A stretch of DNA of 43,487 nucleotides from a virus. The translations under genes and the position numbers were made by a program. Position 1 is the stretch's first letter. Each line of letters opens with the position of its first letter. The notes below the pieces were generated by a model. That model was not told the origin of the DNA. It did no database searches and saw nothing but the letters and a program-made list of their open reading frames with translations. The DNA is taken from positions 1 through 43,487 of the IMG/VR virus record IMGVR_UViG_3300044699_000085. The stretch is one strand, 5' to 3'. Below, one piece after another: positions 1 to 10,037 of this stretch.

Positions 1-310
1 TATCTAGACGCTAGGACAATATGTTGCTGGTTTTGCAAAGCGGTGCTGGATTGACCATAGCTGCATTCGCGTATCAATTCTTGTAGCTATGCGAACCAAT
101 TCCAACTGCTCGTGATGTCTGGTAGCGCGCCCGCTTATATCTTATTTAGCGTCACTTACCGTTCGCGGGTAGCGGGTTTTTTATACACACAGGGAACTAG
201 CTGCCGCCCCGCAGGGGCAATGGGCTATCACGTCGGATTATATCCTCGTCGGCGGGCCACCTCTGAGGCAACCACTTGGACCGTGTATATACAAACGCCA
301 GAGCTGAACT
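1..310. other. Unreliable window start
   Basis: No gene can be supported here. Short fragments from about base 140 on weakly echo 42880-43026 in the same order, with many inserted and changed bases, as in raw unpolished long-read sequence. The first ~130 bases are AT-richer than the rest and match nothing I could place; they may be read-end noise. The reading frames present are short and have no phage-like content. Confidence 0.6.
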
Positions 311-916
311 CGATCCAGGCGACGCTGGACGCGACAAGGAGAGAAAGCCTCGGCAATCTCCACCGGCCCTTTCCTCGGCGTTTGTTCTACCGTCGTGCCT
401 ACTATCCGGCGGGGAATTTTTGACATTTATGGCGAATCCCCGGAGCGAAACCCCGGGCCGCGCCGCCCGACCCCCCGGGAATACGCCGGCTGGAGACTGC
501 CGAGATCGTCGAGCAGGGGTGTTTGGTTGTTGTTTTTTTATATTTACAAGGGTTCGAGCCATACGTGCCGCCGCGGAAGCCAGTGCCGGAGGCCGATGTG
601 GACCTGCCGCCGCGTAGATGCCGACCCCCGACCCGACGCACGAACGCTACCGCCACGCGGAAAGAAATTGCCTACGTGGACACCGAAGATCGCGGCACTC
701 GCCGCCCGCATCGAGACGCTGGAGGCCAGGCTCGGGTGACACCGCCGCCCTTCGTCGTGCTCAGCCTGCCGCGCAGCCGCTCCTACTGGCTGTCGCGGTA
801 ATCTGAGCTACGGCGGCTGGCATTGCGGTCCGAGGAAATCCGCCACGCGCGGACCGCTGAGCGATGTCAGGGCGTGGTCTGGCCCGGCCGCGCACCGGCA
901 CAGCGGAAACTGCGGC
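311..916 (+). repeat. Error-rich copy of the window end (circular overlap)
   Basis: This stretch matches 43027-43487 in order and both copies stop at the same 17-base string at their right edges (916 and 43487). It is 606 bases against 461 in the clean copy, because of many small insertions between roughly 390 and 680. A degenerate copy of the small gene at 42993-43312 occupies 311-739. The simplest reading is that the assembly wraps round a circular or circularly permuted genome and that this copy was not polished. It is not evidence for a true terminal repeat. Confidence 0.9.
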
Positions 917-1251
917 AGGGCCGTTCTGGCGCTTCTGAGACGCCTGGCGCCGCATACCAGGGTGGCCGTCGTGCGCCGCGACCCGGCCCGCAGTGTTTCA
1001 ACAGCCTGTTGCGGCTCGGTCTGCCGTTCGATGCCGCTCGGGTGATGGCGCGACAGTTGCGGCGGTGTTCGACGCCGCCCTGGACGAGATCGAGGCGCAC
1101 TGGCCAGGGCGCTGAGCGTTACATTCGACGGTCTGCGCGAGGAGGCGACGTGCGCCCGGTGTGTTCGAGCACTGCCTGGGATTGCCGCACGATCCGGCCT
1201 GGTGGGCTTCGCTGGCGCCGCAGAACCTGCAGGCCGACATCCATGCCGTGA
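736..1251 (+). CDS. Sulfotransferase-like protein
   Basis: Probable sulfotransferase, transferring sulfate from PAPS to an unknown acceptor. The start is a GTG in a GTGA overlap with the preceding gene, and the clean copy of the N-terminus is at 43309-43487. Near the N-terminus lies a P-loop-like PRSRSYWLSRYL segment, where a phosphosulfate-binding loop is expected. Mid-protein there is VVRRDPA followed by CFNSLLRLGL, and near the C-terminus LSVTFDGL and FEHCLGL-PHDPAWWASL, as in small phage sulfotransferase-like proteins. At least three frameshifts interrupt the frame between 840 and 1110. The stop is inferred at 1249-1251, overlapping the next start. It is the first of three small enzyme-like genes between the tail-fibre and ejection genes. 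The family call is fairly firm; substrate and role are unknown. Confidence 0.6.
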
Positions 1252-1576
1252 CGCGGGATATGGTGAGCAATGGCCCGCTGATCGCGCATCTTGCAACGCG
1301 GCATCGGGCCGGCGTGACTATACGGCCCGGCTGGAGGTGCTGGACAATGGCCAGACCTTCGCACATCTCGACGTGCATCGTTGGACGGCGCGATCAGCCG
1401 CTGCGATGCGTCGGGATCTCCGATGCGGTCATCGCTGGCACAGCCCGATTTACGTCACTCAGACCGCGCACCCGCATAACGACGACTTCGACAAGTGGCG
1501 CAAGTTCGTGACCATGATGGGGTTTAAGTTCCGCAACACGGCACCGAATGGATGGTCGGTCTACTGTGCTCGGTGA
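1248..1576 (+). CDS. Unknown protein, possibly acetyltransferase-like
   Basis: About 108 residues once one or two indels between 1310 and 1440 are repaired. The proposed start is GTG 1248 in a GTGA overlap with the sulfotransferase. Readable segments are DYTARLEVLDNGQTFAHLDV near the middle and a clean C-terminal run containing YVTQTAHPHNDDF and WRKFVTMMGF. The alternating strands and the final MGF-like turn recall GNAT acetyltransferases, but I see no clear acetyl-CoA loop, so that is only a suggestion. Its position between sulfotransferase- and hydroxylase-like genes suggests the three work on related targets. Confidence 0.5.
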
Positions 1577-1582
1577 GACGCT

Positions 1583-2140
1583 GATGCGGCATTTCGTCCC
1601 GCATCGCTGACGGCATCGACACACTGCCGCTGCAGCTTGAGCTGACGCGCAACGAGGCGCTGTGGGATGCGCTGCCGACGCGGCGGCTTTATGAGGGCAC
1701 GCCGCATGGCGCGATGACCGACATATACGCGCGGTATTATGCCAGAGGCCGACCTGACGGACCTCGCCGTGCGCAGGCGTGAGCATCGCAATGTCTGGTG
1801 GCCGGCATGGCACGCACTGCCCGCATTGCGTCCGCTGGTGTTCGGGCTGATGGCGCGGGTGGCAGGCCGGTGGATACTGGGTAGCGTCCTGCTGACGCGG
1901 CTGCCGCCTGGTGGCGAGATCCTGCCGCATAGCGACGCCGGAAGCTGGGCGCCGACTTATTACCACTGCAAGGCGCATGTGACCGTTTCCGGCACGCGCG
2001 ATTGTGCGCTGTCGAGGACGAGCAGGTGCGCTTTGAGCAGGGGTCAATCTGGACGTTCGACAACCTGAAAATGCACGCCATCGCCAATGATGGTGATGTT
2101 GACCCGGGTTGTTGTCATCGTGTCGATGCGCGCGGAATGA
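1583..2140 (+). CDS. Aspartyl/asparaginyl beta-hydroxylase-like dioxygenase
   Basis: Probable 2-oxoglutarate/Fe(II)-dependent hydroxylase of about 185 residues. Start ATG 1583 follows the previous stop closely. The metal site is readable: ILPHSDAGSWAP supplies the HxD pair, and WTFDNLKMHAIANDGD near the C-terminus supplies the distal histidine. RLPPGGEILPH before it is typical of the aspartyl beta-hydroxylase fold. Frameshifts near 1605, 1740, 2010 and 2100 break the frame; the repaired end is TGA 2138-2140. The ribosome site of the next gene (aggaggg) follows. Phage proteins of this family sit near tail genes in several podoviruses, but the substrate is not known from the sequence. Confidence 0.7.
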
Positions 2141-2158
2141 ACTGAACAGGAGGGTGTG

Positions 2159-2944
2159 ATGCCGGCTGGATGGACTGCTGCGCTATGCTGGCGGGAGCGC
2201 GCTGTCCGCAGGCTCGCAGTTGATGGGCGCCGGCAAGTCAGCCGGTGCGGCGAAAGGACGCCGCGAACCTGCAGAAGATGCAGTACCTGATTGACGCGAC
2301 AGGATTTGTGTCCATACACCGCAAGCAGGTGCGAGCGCATTGCCCGGGGCTGGCGGCGGCTGGCGAGCAGCGGGCCTACGGGTGGCGGGCCTAATTATCT
2401 GGATCTCGCCTATAACCAATACCTGCGCCACGGATGACGCAGGCCGGAGTTGGAGCAGACGCCCGGGTATCAGTTTCAGCTCCAGCGAGGGGTTGAAACA
2501 GGCGCAGAGCGCGGCGGCGGCACGAGGCTTGGCGTGTCAGGTGCGAGCCTGAAGGGCGCGGCCGAGTTTGTGACCGGGCTGGCGGACAAGAACTACCAGA
2601 ACCAGTTCGCCAACGCGCAAGCAGCGGTTTAAGCGACGTGCTGGAGCTGAACACCGGCCAGCAGGGGCAGCTCACCAACCAGTTCCAGCGGCTGTTCGAT
2701 ACAGCGCGGCTGGGAGAAAGCGCCGCGGCCGGCTTGGGAGCGGAAGGTACCAAGGCGGCATCGACCGCCGGCACTGCGCTGACAAACGCGGGGCAGGCGG
2801 AGGCGGCGGGACTGACCGGCGCCAGCAACGCACTGAACCAGGGCGTGCAGAATTACCTGAGCTACGATGCGTTCAAGAACTACTCGAACCCACAGAACAC
2901 GTCTCGGCCAGTCCAGGCCCGGATATAACGACGTGGCTTTCTAG
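2159..2944 (+). CDS. Putative DNA-ejection (gp7-type) virion protein
   Basis: About 255 residues, starting at ATG 2159 behind a strong aggaggg site. The second half is clean: a tract with GYQFQLQRG, then NYQNQFANAQ, then LNTGQQGQLTNQFQRLFDTA, followed by an Ala/Gly-rich helical stretch and NYLSYDAF at the end. This glutamine-rich, helical, low-cysteine composition and the position downstream of the tail genes match the small pilot protein gp7 of P22-like phages, which leaves the capsid with the DNA. That functional call rests on context. Frameshifts occur near 2240, 2340, 2440 and 2630; the likely end is TAG 2942-2944, just before the next ribosome site. Confidence 0.55.
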
Positions 2945-2953
2945 GAGACGCCG

Positions 2954-4526
2954 ATGAGTGGCTCGAACTTCGGCCTGGCACCGCCGGTTGTCGTCAACCC
3001 GCTGCAGGCGCAGACCACGGCGCTCGATGCGGCGGGCAAGGTCTACGACCTGCGGCAGGCGCAATCGAAAGAAGCCGCTGGGCAGGCGTTCCAGAACAGC
3101 CTCAACCCTGACGGCACGCCAAACCAGAATGCGTTCCTCTCGAACCTCAAAGCAAATCCGGCGGCGGCGATGTCGGCGCTGGAGGCGTCAAAGGGGGGCC
3201 AGGAACTCGACGCCAACACCTATAAGCTGCACACAGAACGGCTCAGCAGGGCAAATGATGCAGTTGGCACCCTGATCGGACGCTACCCGAACGGCATTCC
3301 CAAGGAGGCCGCCCACGCTGCTATTCAGCAGGAACTCGATAGCGGTCTGATAACGCCACAGGTGGCGCAATCACTACGTCCCATGTTCGGCGATAACCCG
3401 CAGCAAAATTCCATCGTCGCGACGCAACTATATACGCACAACATGAATACGGCACAGCAGCTCGAACAGAGGTATGGCACTCGCCAGCAGGTTAATGCGG
3501 GAGGCACAATCCAATTCCCGGTCGTGCCGCCAGCATCGCAGGGCGGTCCCGGCCCGGTTGTGCCTCTCAGCATGACGCCAGGAGAGCGGGGCAAGCTGGT
3601 GGAGGCAACCATCCAGACGCCGCAAGGGCCTGTTAAAATCAACATACCATACGAGCAGGCATTCCCCGGACAGGTGGCGCCACAAACACCGAGCGGGCAA
3701 CAAGAACCCGCCAGGGGACACCGCCTGTCGGCACAGTGCCACCTAATCCAAACGCCCCAGAGGGCACGCAGCCCGGACGAGTAAGGCCGCCCGAAGGCTC
3801 GCCACTGCGGAACCCGAACGCACAACCCAGCTCTCCGGTTATTCAAACCCCAGAGCGGCCCGGCGCTCGTTACCTCGGCGCCACCGGGACAGACGGACGC
3901 CGGATCAGCAACCGGATACTGCCAGCGCCGGCATGGCGACCGAACTCACGAAACGCTGCCGACCAGGTGCCAACCAATAAGGCGAACTACGCCAACATTG
4001 CTCACGGACCTGGAGAAGCTGGGTTCCATGGGGCCTGGCACATGAGCGAGAGACTGCCATCAATGCCTTCTTACAGAAGGCGACAGGCTATGGCCTAACG
4101 ATGACCAGGGAACAGGTGGCCGCAGCCAACAGCTTTGCGAAACTGGCCAACATCGCAGTCGGCCAGCAACTCGCGGCACTCGGTGGCACGGATGCACGAC
4201 AGGCGCTGTTTATGGGGTCCAACCCAACCTCGACCTGTCGAAGCTGGGCAATCAGCAGATTCATCCACATGCTGCAAGGCAACGAGGATGCAATCGCGGC
4301 GAAGTCCCGCGCATGGCAAGACTGGCTCAAGAGCGGCAATGGCCCCGATACCTACGGGCAATTCCAGAACGACTTTAATCACCACTTCGACCCGCGTGTC
4401 TTCCAGACGCAATACATGGGACCGGATGAAATTACCGCCCTGCGTAAGAGTCTGCGTGGCCCTGGGGAAGCGCAGAAATTCAAGGATGATTTCAGCTACG
4501 CGAAGCAACGGGGTTGGGTAAAGTGA
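2954..4526 (+). CDS. Putative ejection protein (gp20-type)
   Basis: About 520 residues in three consecutive frames, with ATG 2954 behind taggagacg. The first 250 residues are unbroken and rich in Gln, Ala and Asn, with long predicted helices; a Pro-rich linker follows (3700-3860). The C-terminal third resumes with NSFAKLANIAVGQQLAALGG and ends FSYAKQRGWVK. Frameshifts lie near 3715, 4080 and 4230. Length, composition and position (second of three large genes between tail and early regions) fit the middle ejection protein of P22-like phages. There is no catalytic motif. The function is inferred from context only. Confidence 0.55.
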
Positions 4527-4527
4527 C

Positions 4528-4987
4528 ATGCCCCATCCGCTTGATGCGTACGATCCGATCTTCAAAGAGGCCGGCGAGGAATGGAACGTTGACCCATTGC
4601 TGCTCCGTGCCATGGCCGGGCAGGAAAGCGGCGGTGATCCACGGGCGCTCAGCAAGCAGGCGCTCAAGGACTAATGCAGATCATGCCGGATACGGCAAAG
4701 GGTCTCGGCGTCAGCAACCCGCACGATCCAGTCGAGTCAATCTGGGGCGCGGCCAAGTACATGAGCAGGGCACTGGATAAGAAGGATCGGTGGAGGGCGC
4801 GCTTCTGAATTACCACGGCGGCGATGGCTGGCGCCAAAAGTTCGGGCCTGAGAGTAGAGGCTACGTGCCAGCCGTGGCAGCGCGCTACAAGGCGCTGCTG
4901 GATGCCCAGCGGCAACAACAGCCGCCGCAAGCACAGACGGCCACAGCGGCCCCCCAGGCGCCGCCATCTCAGGAGGCATCACGCTGA
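4528..4987 (+). CDS. Lytic transglycosylase (SLT domain)
   Basis: Cleaves the glycan strands of peptidoglycan, probably to let the ejection machinery cross the wall. About 150 residues. The catalytic glutamate lies in LLRAMAGQESGGDPRALS (residues ~23-40), followed by GLMQIMPDTAKGLG and LLNYHGGD, the standard SLT order. A Pro/Gln/Ala-rich tail follows. It starts at ATG 4528, two bases after the upstream stop, and its stop overlaps the next start (TGATG at 4985-4989). Two frameshifts, near 4665 and 4790, split it. Being embedded among ejection genes argues for a virion enzyme rather than the lysis endolysin. Confidence 0.8.
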
Positions 4988-6665
4988 TGGCAGCAGACGA
5001 CGACTTCTGGAATGGCCTCGGCGCGAAGCCCGCGGCGACAGCCCCGGCCAAATCTGCACCAGCGGCGCCGGCACAGGATGATGATGCGTTCTGGTCGTCG
5101 CTCGGCAGCGGGCAAGGGACTGCAACGCCAGCAACCTCGGCGGCTGATCCTAACCGTATCCATTTCGATCCAGACCGGCTGAGGATCGTCGGCAACGCGC
5201 TCATGCGTGGCGCACATCAGGGGCTGGACGTTCCTGCCGAGGCATTGGCGGGCGCCGCGGATTGGGTCGCTCGTCAATTCGGCTACACCACCAACCAACA
5301 GGAGAAGACGCGGGCTGGTGACGTGGCGTTCAACCAGCCCTATGACGTGAACCCGAGAACACGGGCATCGGCCCTGGTGCCGCCCGATTGGCCGGCAATC
5401 TGGCGGTGACGATGGTCCCAGCGATCAAGGCCGGCAACATCGCCACCAATGCGCTTAATACGGGCGCCCGCTATGTGTCCTCCGCTGCTGGCGCCGCAGA
5501 GCCGTATGTCGCCGGCGGCGCTACGCTATGTCCCTGGATTGGGTGGCGGCGCAGCGGCTGGGGCTACAACCGCGGCGCAGACGGCGATGATGTCCAGCGA
5601 GGGGCGGCGCTTGGGGGAGCGCTCGGAGCAGCGCTGCCGTTTGTCGCGGGCACTGGCAATGCCTTACTAACATCGCGCGACCCGGCTGTGGTGAAGGCCG
5701 TCACAGAGCATGGCATTCCGCTGCGCTATGGCCAAGTCTCGGACAACAGGATCATCCGCTACCTGGACGACATTACCGCGCCGGAGTCATCGAACGTCGC
5801 TCAGCGGCGCGCTGTCACGACCGACGCGGCGCCGCTCAATGGGCGTAACGCCTGAGGTAGCCGAGGCCAATGGTCTGACGGTCGGCGAAATCACGCCGAA
5901 ACACATGGCGTTCGCCAAAAAGATGAATGGCGGCGTGATGAATGAGGTCGAGCGGCAGACAACCGTTCCGCAGACGAAGGAGTTGCTGACCGACCTGAAT
6001 AACATAGCCCGAGATGCAGAGAGAACTCCCAGCGTATTCCCCGACATCAAGTCCCACATCAAGGACATCGTTGACCTCGTTCGACAAGAACGGCGGCCAG
6101 CTTCCCGGCAAAATATACGGCGACCTGATCGCCCATGGCTCGCCGCTCGATGTCGCAACCCGGTCAAGCAACAGCGTCGTCAAGGAGTATGCCGGCAGGA
6201 TCAAGGAAGCACTGCAGGACGCAATGCAGGCAGCGGCTACACCGGCGAATGCGGCGCGCTATGCGGAGGCGCGACTACGATACAAAAATATGATGACGCT
6301 GGCGGAGTTGGTGAATAAGGGCATTCCAGGGCAGATCAGCCCGTTGCTCCTGCAGGGTGCTGCTAACAGGTCGTTCAAGGACAATGCTTTCCGAGGGGCA
6401 GGGCAGTTGGGTGAGTTGGGCGATGTCGCGCAACAGTTCCTGAAGGCGCCTCTCAGAGTGGGAACGGAGCCGCGGCAGTTCGTGCGCGATCTCATCCAAG
6501 GGAATTTGCTGGGTCTGCTCAAAGGCGGTTACTCAAAGGTAACGAGCAATGCGCTCAGGCCGGCCTCGGCAGGAGTCCGGTTAACCGCTCGGCGTCGTTT
6601 CTCCAACTGGGGTCAATGCGGCTATTCCACCGGCGCTAGTCTTGCGCGATCAGGCGCGGGATTAG
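4987..6665 (+). CDS. Putative large ejection protein (gp16-type)
   Basis: About 555 residues after repair. It opens with two DDDxFW-like motifs separated by an Ala/Pro linker, then an amphipathic helix with GNALMRGAHQGLDVPAEAL. Next is a Gly/Ala-rich, possibly membrane-active segment (5390-5660) with GAALGGALGAALPFVAG. The C-terminal half is helical, with VPQTKELLTDLNNIARDAE and LQDAMQAAATPANAARYAEA. Frameshifts lie near 5385, 5520, 5600, 5825, 6085 and 6580. The inferred end is TAG 6663-6665, where the frame reads VLRDQARD; this leaves 8 bases before the convergent gene. It fits the third, membrane-crossing ejection protein of P22-like phages by position and composition. Confidence 0.55.
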
Positions 6666-6673
6666 CCAACGCC

Positions 6674-6942
6674 TTAATCGGTCCGCGGCCGGATCTCCAG
6701 ATAGTGTTCGTAAAACTTGCGGTGCTCTTCGTCCGCCAGCGACGCTTCTCTTTTAGTTTGGCTTCAAGAGCCGTAACTTCGCAGTAGCTTAGCCGTGGTG
6801 GATCGTGGGACTTGTCTCGAGTTATCGCCTGGTAGGCATGAGACGGCAGGCTGACGAGCAGGCCCCACAGGACACAGAACACGAGGCCGGCCAAGACCAG
6901 CCACAGGACGACCTGCACTAAACCGATTACGAATCCGACCAT
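6674..6942 (-). CDS. Small one-pass membrane protein
   Basis: About 88 residues after one repaired frameshift near 6745. Residues 2-30 form a long hydrophobic segment (GFVIGLVQVVLWLVLAGLV and on), followed by a charged cytoplasmic-type tail that ends DEEHRKFYEHYLEIRPRTD when read in the repaired frame. It is the last gene of a leftward cluster and converges on the ejection gene with 8 bases between stops. A holin or lysis accessory is possible given its neighbours, but no lysis motif is visible. Confidence 0.55.
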
Positions 6943-6944
6943 TG

Positions 6945-7199
6945 TCAGACTCGCCGTTCTGTCAGTTGCAGTTGGTGTAGGTAGTGCCGCCCATCTTGAT
7001 CGGAGGAACAGCGCTTCACCTGTCCGTTTGGCCCGTAGAATGTGCTGGTATGTGGTGTTGCCCATCTGATCGGACGAACCATGCAGCCGTGTCGCTCGGT
7101 AATTAGGTCGTCCCGCCCATCTGGTCCGAAGACCATCTCTGCGCGAAGGCGAGCGTTTGCCGCGAGCAGGAGTGCCGCGGCGAGTGCTAGTCTGATCAT
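6945..7199 (-). CDS. Small secreted protein with signal peptide
   Basis: 84 residues. The first ~20 (MIRLALAAALLLAANARLRA) look like a cleavable signal peptide with an AxA-like site. The mature part has two similar short turns, FGPDGR and YGPNGQ, and two cysteines. A frameshift may corrupt the C-terminal half, so the exact end is uncertain. It lies 2 bases upstream of the membrane-protein gene and is probably co-transcribed. No family recognised. Confidence 0.5.
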   Translation of the reverse strand: MIRLALAAALLLAANARLRAEMVFGPDGRDDLITERHGCMVRPIRWATPHTSTFYGPNGQVKRCSSDQDGRHYLHQLQLTERRV

Positions 7200-7265
7200 A
7201 GTCTGTGTCTTTCAATGTGATGATGCGGCGCGTGTGTCATCCAAAGCGCTGCGCCGCTGAACGCT

Positions 7266-7503
7266 CTAGTGGTCACCCTCGATCTTGCTGACGCGATCCT
7301 CAACTGCGGCGATCCGTCGCAGCAGCGGGTCCTCGACCGCCTTCAGCACCGCGGCAGGCAAGCCCATTACCAAGGCGCGGGTGCTGTCCATGCGGTGTCG
7401 AGGTCACGCAACTTGGCCAGCACGGCGGCGTGGTTGTCGTTGATGCGGCCCATCAGACGCTGCTCCATCGCCTCAGTAGCTGTCGGAGATCGTCGTCGCT
7501 CAT
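7266..7503 (-). CDS. Small coiled-coil protein
   Basis: About 78 residues, read by repairing indels near 7476 and 7396. It begins MSDDDLRQL and continues as a charged helical protein with MGRINDNHAAVLAKLRDLD, MGLPAAVLKAVEDPLLRR and a final IAAVEDRVSKIEGDH, which has heptad spacing. No catalytic residues. The start has only weak ribosome-site support. It sits in the leftward small-gene cluster next to a coiled-coil/membrane protein, so a partnership is plausible but unproven. Confidence 0.45.
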
Positions 7504-7512
7504 ATCAGTGTC

Positions 7513-7879
7513 CTAATGATGCAGCAAGCCCCACCATGTCGCGCCGGCAGCGAATGCCGCGACGACAATGCCGGTGCCGCTTACCACGATGATCCAGGTC
7601 TGCGCCGCAGCTTCTGCAGCTCCATCGCCATATCGAATCGCGCATCTGGCTTCATGGATTTGTCTGTGCTGGCGGCTGCATCTGATCGAGCTTTGTGGCG
7701 AAACCGCCCAATCTGCCCGTGTAGCGCACGCACCTCGCCGGTCAGGCCACCAGCGTTACGTCAAGCCGCTGCACGATGGCCAGCAATACGCCCATGTCGG
7801 CGCGCATGTCGGCCATTTCATTGATGATCCGCGCCTGCTGCGCTCCCAGAAATTCCAACGTCACCGGGTTACCGCTCAT
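7513..7879 (-). CDS. Coiled-coil protein with C-terminal membrane anchor
   Basis: About 120 residues in two or three frames. The N-terminal part, LEFLGAQQARIINEMADMRA then MGVLLAIVQRLDVTLVALTG, is helical with regular hydrophobic spacing. The C-terminus reads WIIVVSGTGIVVAAFAAGAT, a clear membrane segment. Such a soluble coiled coil plus tail anchor is common in small phage membrane proteins, including candidate holin or spanin partners. The start ATG overlaps the stop of the ribbon-helix-helix gene upstream (ATGA at 7879), so translation is coupled. Frameshifts are near 7740 and 7600. Confidence 0.5.
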
Positions 7880-8007
7880 CACTTCGCCTCCCGCGCCTGA
7901 TCAATCAGCCGCCGGAGGAACTCGCCAACCGAGAGGCCAAGCCGCGCCGCTGCCTTCTCAAGCCAAGCGCGCTGCGGGTCAGTCAATACGACATTGAGCC
8001 TTGCCAT
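7879..8007 (-). CDS. Ribbon-helix-helix DNA-binding protein, 42 residues
   Basis: An intact short gene encoding a probable MetJ/Arc-type repressor. The order is strand (ARLNVVLTD), helix (QRAWLEKAAARLGL), turn, then helix SVGEFLRRLIDQAREA, the usual RHH layout in a minimal-length protein. It is the first gene of the leftward cluster and its stop overlaps the next start. It lies about 60 bases from the divergent large gene at 8068, so it is well placed to control both directions. The target is not known. Confidence 0.65.
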   Translation of the reverse strand: MARLNVVLTDPQRAWLEKAAARLGLSVGEFLRRLIDQAREAK

Positions 8008-8011
8008 GCAC

Positions 8012-8044
8012 CTATCTGTGCAAGATTGGTGTCGGCTGTGTCAA
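8012..8044 (-). promoter_or_regulatory. Candidate leftward promoter between divergent genes
   Basis: On the minus strand a perfect TTGACA hexamer (8044-8039) stands 31 bases upstream of the ribbon-helix-helix start. The -10 element is poor: AGATAG or CAGATA near 8012-8018, at a long spacing. The hexamer match and the divergent gene layout support a promoter; the -10 does not. Confidence 0.35.
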
Positions 8045-8067
8045 CACAATAATGCAGGGAAGCGCAC

Positions 8068-10036
8068 ATGGCCGAGCCACCGACCTACCCGCACATCATC
8101 GTATTCGAGGACGCCGAGACGCAGCGGCTTGTTCGTGCCGTCCGAGACGGAGCCGGAGCCGACCCGATCCTGAGGAGCCGCCGCCGGACGCCGGGCGAGG
8201 CGCGCGCCACCATCACCATCGGTGGCATCGATTGCGTGTTCCTCGCCATCGAGGGCCACGCGCTCGACCGCTACACCGACCCGGACGGCGCGTTCGTGAT
8301 GGACAACGTGCTGTGCGTGCATCCCGGCCTGCCGCATATGCTGGCGTTCTACCGCCCGGACAGGTCCGGCGGCCGCGAAGAGTGGGTGTTCGAGCACGGG
8401 CAGCCGCGCGCCACCGCACAGGCCGACAACCTGCCCGCCTACACCGCCACCATCACCCGCCGCGACGGCACCACAGCCACCGTAGAGGCCACCAGCGGGC
8501 ATTACTGGTTTGGGCGCTGGCGCTGGCAGAGCGCACCGCGCCCGGTGCGTCGCACCTACGCACAGCTCGTGGCGCAGAACCTGATCCCACCGCTCGATTG
8601 CGCCGGGCTGGCGAAAGGCCCCATTCTCTCGGTGAGCGCCTATAAACCGATGTCAACGTGTGGCATGCCGGGCAATCAAGGCCAGACCGGCGGCTACCCT
8701 GGGCTGGGCCTCATCACCGGCTGGCAAGCGCAATACCTCGTGCGCAACGCCCCCGAGACCCCGTGGCGCGATCAGGCCGAGGCGATCAACAGCTACCCGT
8801 GCGTGGTGCGCGACCCCGACACGCTGGCACCGTGTCCCGGCGATATCGTGGATGACTTCCCCGGCGCGAATATGTATTCGTCATCGGAGGGCACACCCTA
8901 CATCGCTAAAGGCCCATCGCCGCTCCGGACGGACCAAGGGCACCTTCCATCGGCGGTGTATATACCTTTCCTGCTGACCGGCGATCCCTACTATCTGGAG
9001 GCAATGCAATTCACGACGAATTACCAGCAGCTTTCGCTACCCAGTGATTCGCGCTGCATGGTGATGGGACGATACTGGGCCTGGCCGACGCGCGCGATTG
9101 CCGAGTGTGTCGCCGCAACGCCCGCCGTGGTGCCGTCCTGGCTGCTGCCACGCAGCTACTGGGAGCACTGGCTGGAGGTGAACCGGGGCCATGTCGAGAC
9201 GCGGATGAGCAACGCCAGCGATCCGTATTACTACGTTTTCCATACGATCTACGAGAGCGGCCAGTCGTCGGAACTGGACCCCAACCGGTCGGGCGATCAC
9301 GTCTGGCAGCAGGCTTTTGTGGACCTGACCGCCGCGTGGATCGCATCCTGGCGGCCGGAGTGGGTCGAGCCGGCAGAGTGGCTCATGCACAGCAGCATCG
9401 ACCGCGCCTCGGCGACCAGCGGCTGGTGCCGGTCGAGATGCGCGCCGTACCATATCCGCATGCAGAACGCCTCGGTGCTGGCGGCGGCGATGACGAAATC
9501 GAGCTGCGAATTGACGGTCAAATACACGCAGCAATTCTTGCCCGGGATGAGCGTGACGATTGACAGCGAGACGCTGACGCTCGGCGACAGCGCGGACGGA
9601 TTGACCTGGGAAATCGCGTCACGGCCCAAGCCCGCCGACCACGCGGTGAACAAGCCGGTGTATGGCGCCAAGTGCCTGAGCTGGCGCGAGGCGACGGATC
9701 TCAACGTGCTGACCTATGGCTGGGATGTCGCGGCGGACGGCGACCAACTGCCCGCCAACACCACCGACCTGACGTATCCATCGTATCAGCGCGCGGCGCT
9801 CGCCCAGGCGCTGCACAGCGGGCTGGAGGTGCCTGGCCTGGCCGACGCCTATGCGTGGCTCGACGGCGAGGTGCGGCGGCTGGTGAGCAGCAAAAAACCT
9901 GCCGGTCGGCGACAACTGGGCCGTGGTGCCCGGGACCGCAACGCGCCGGCGGCATCATCGACGATCAGACCGGACTGATCTGCAGCGGAACGCCAAGTTG
10001 CAGGACCTCATCGACGCTATCCGCGGCGAAGACTGA
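8068..10036 (+). CDS. Large unknown protein, possible (alpha/alpha)-toroid carbohydrate enzyme
   Basis: About 655 residues, ATG 8068 behind agggaag. The first ~170 residues look beta-rich (repeated short strands, YTATITRRDGTTATVEA). From ~190 on it is rich in Trp/Tyr and helices: LPSAVYIPFLLTGDPYYLEA, RYWAWPTRAIAECVAATPAV, YWEHWLEVNRG, TAAWIASWRPEW. This resembles the repeating helical hairpins of (alpha/alpha) toroid polysaccharide lyases and hydrolases. The LTGDPYYLE turn is common in such folds. I cannot identify catalytic residues. The frame is open to 9978; a repaired shift near 9895 gives VSSKNLPVGDNWAVVPG and an end at TGA 10034-10036. It could be a surface-polysaccharide depolymerase or an unrelated structural protein. 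Confidence 0.55.
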
Positions 10037-10037
10037 T

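Noticed and set aside
311-916. True direct terminal repeat of the phage chromosome
   Set aside because: The two copies differ by 145 bases of scattered insertions, which fits an unpolished read end, not a maintained terminal repeat.
2159-6665. Programmed frameshifts or pseudogenes in the ejection genes
   Set aside because: Breaks occur every few hundred bases, in both directions, in core and non-core genes alike, without slippery sites. Sequencing indels explain them better.
8213-8656. Leftward frames inside the large gene at 8068
   Set aside because: Arg/Ala-rich antisense shadows typical of GC-rich coding DNA.
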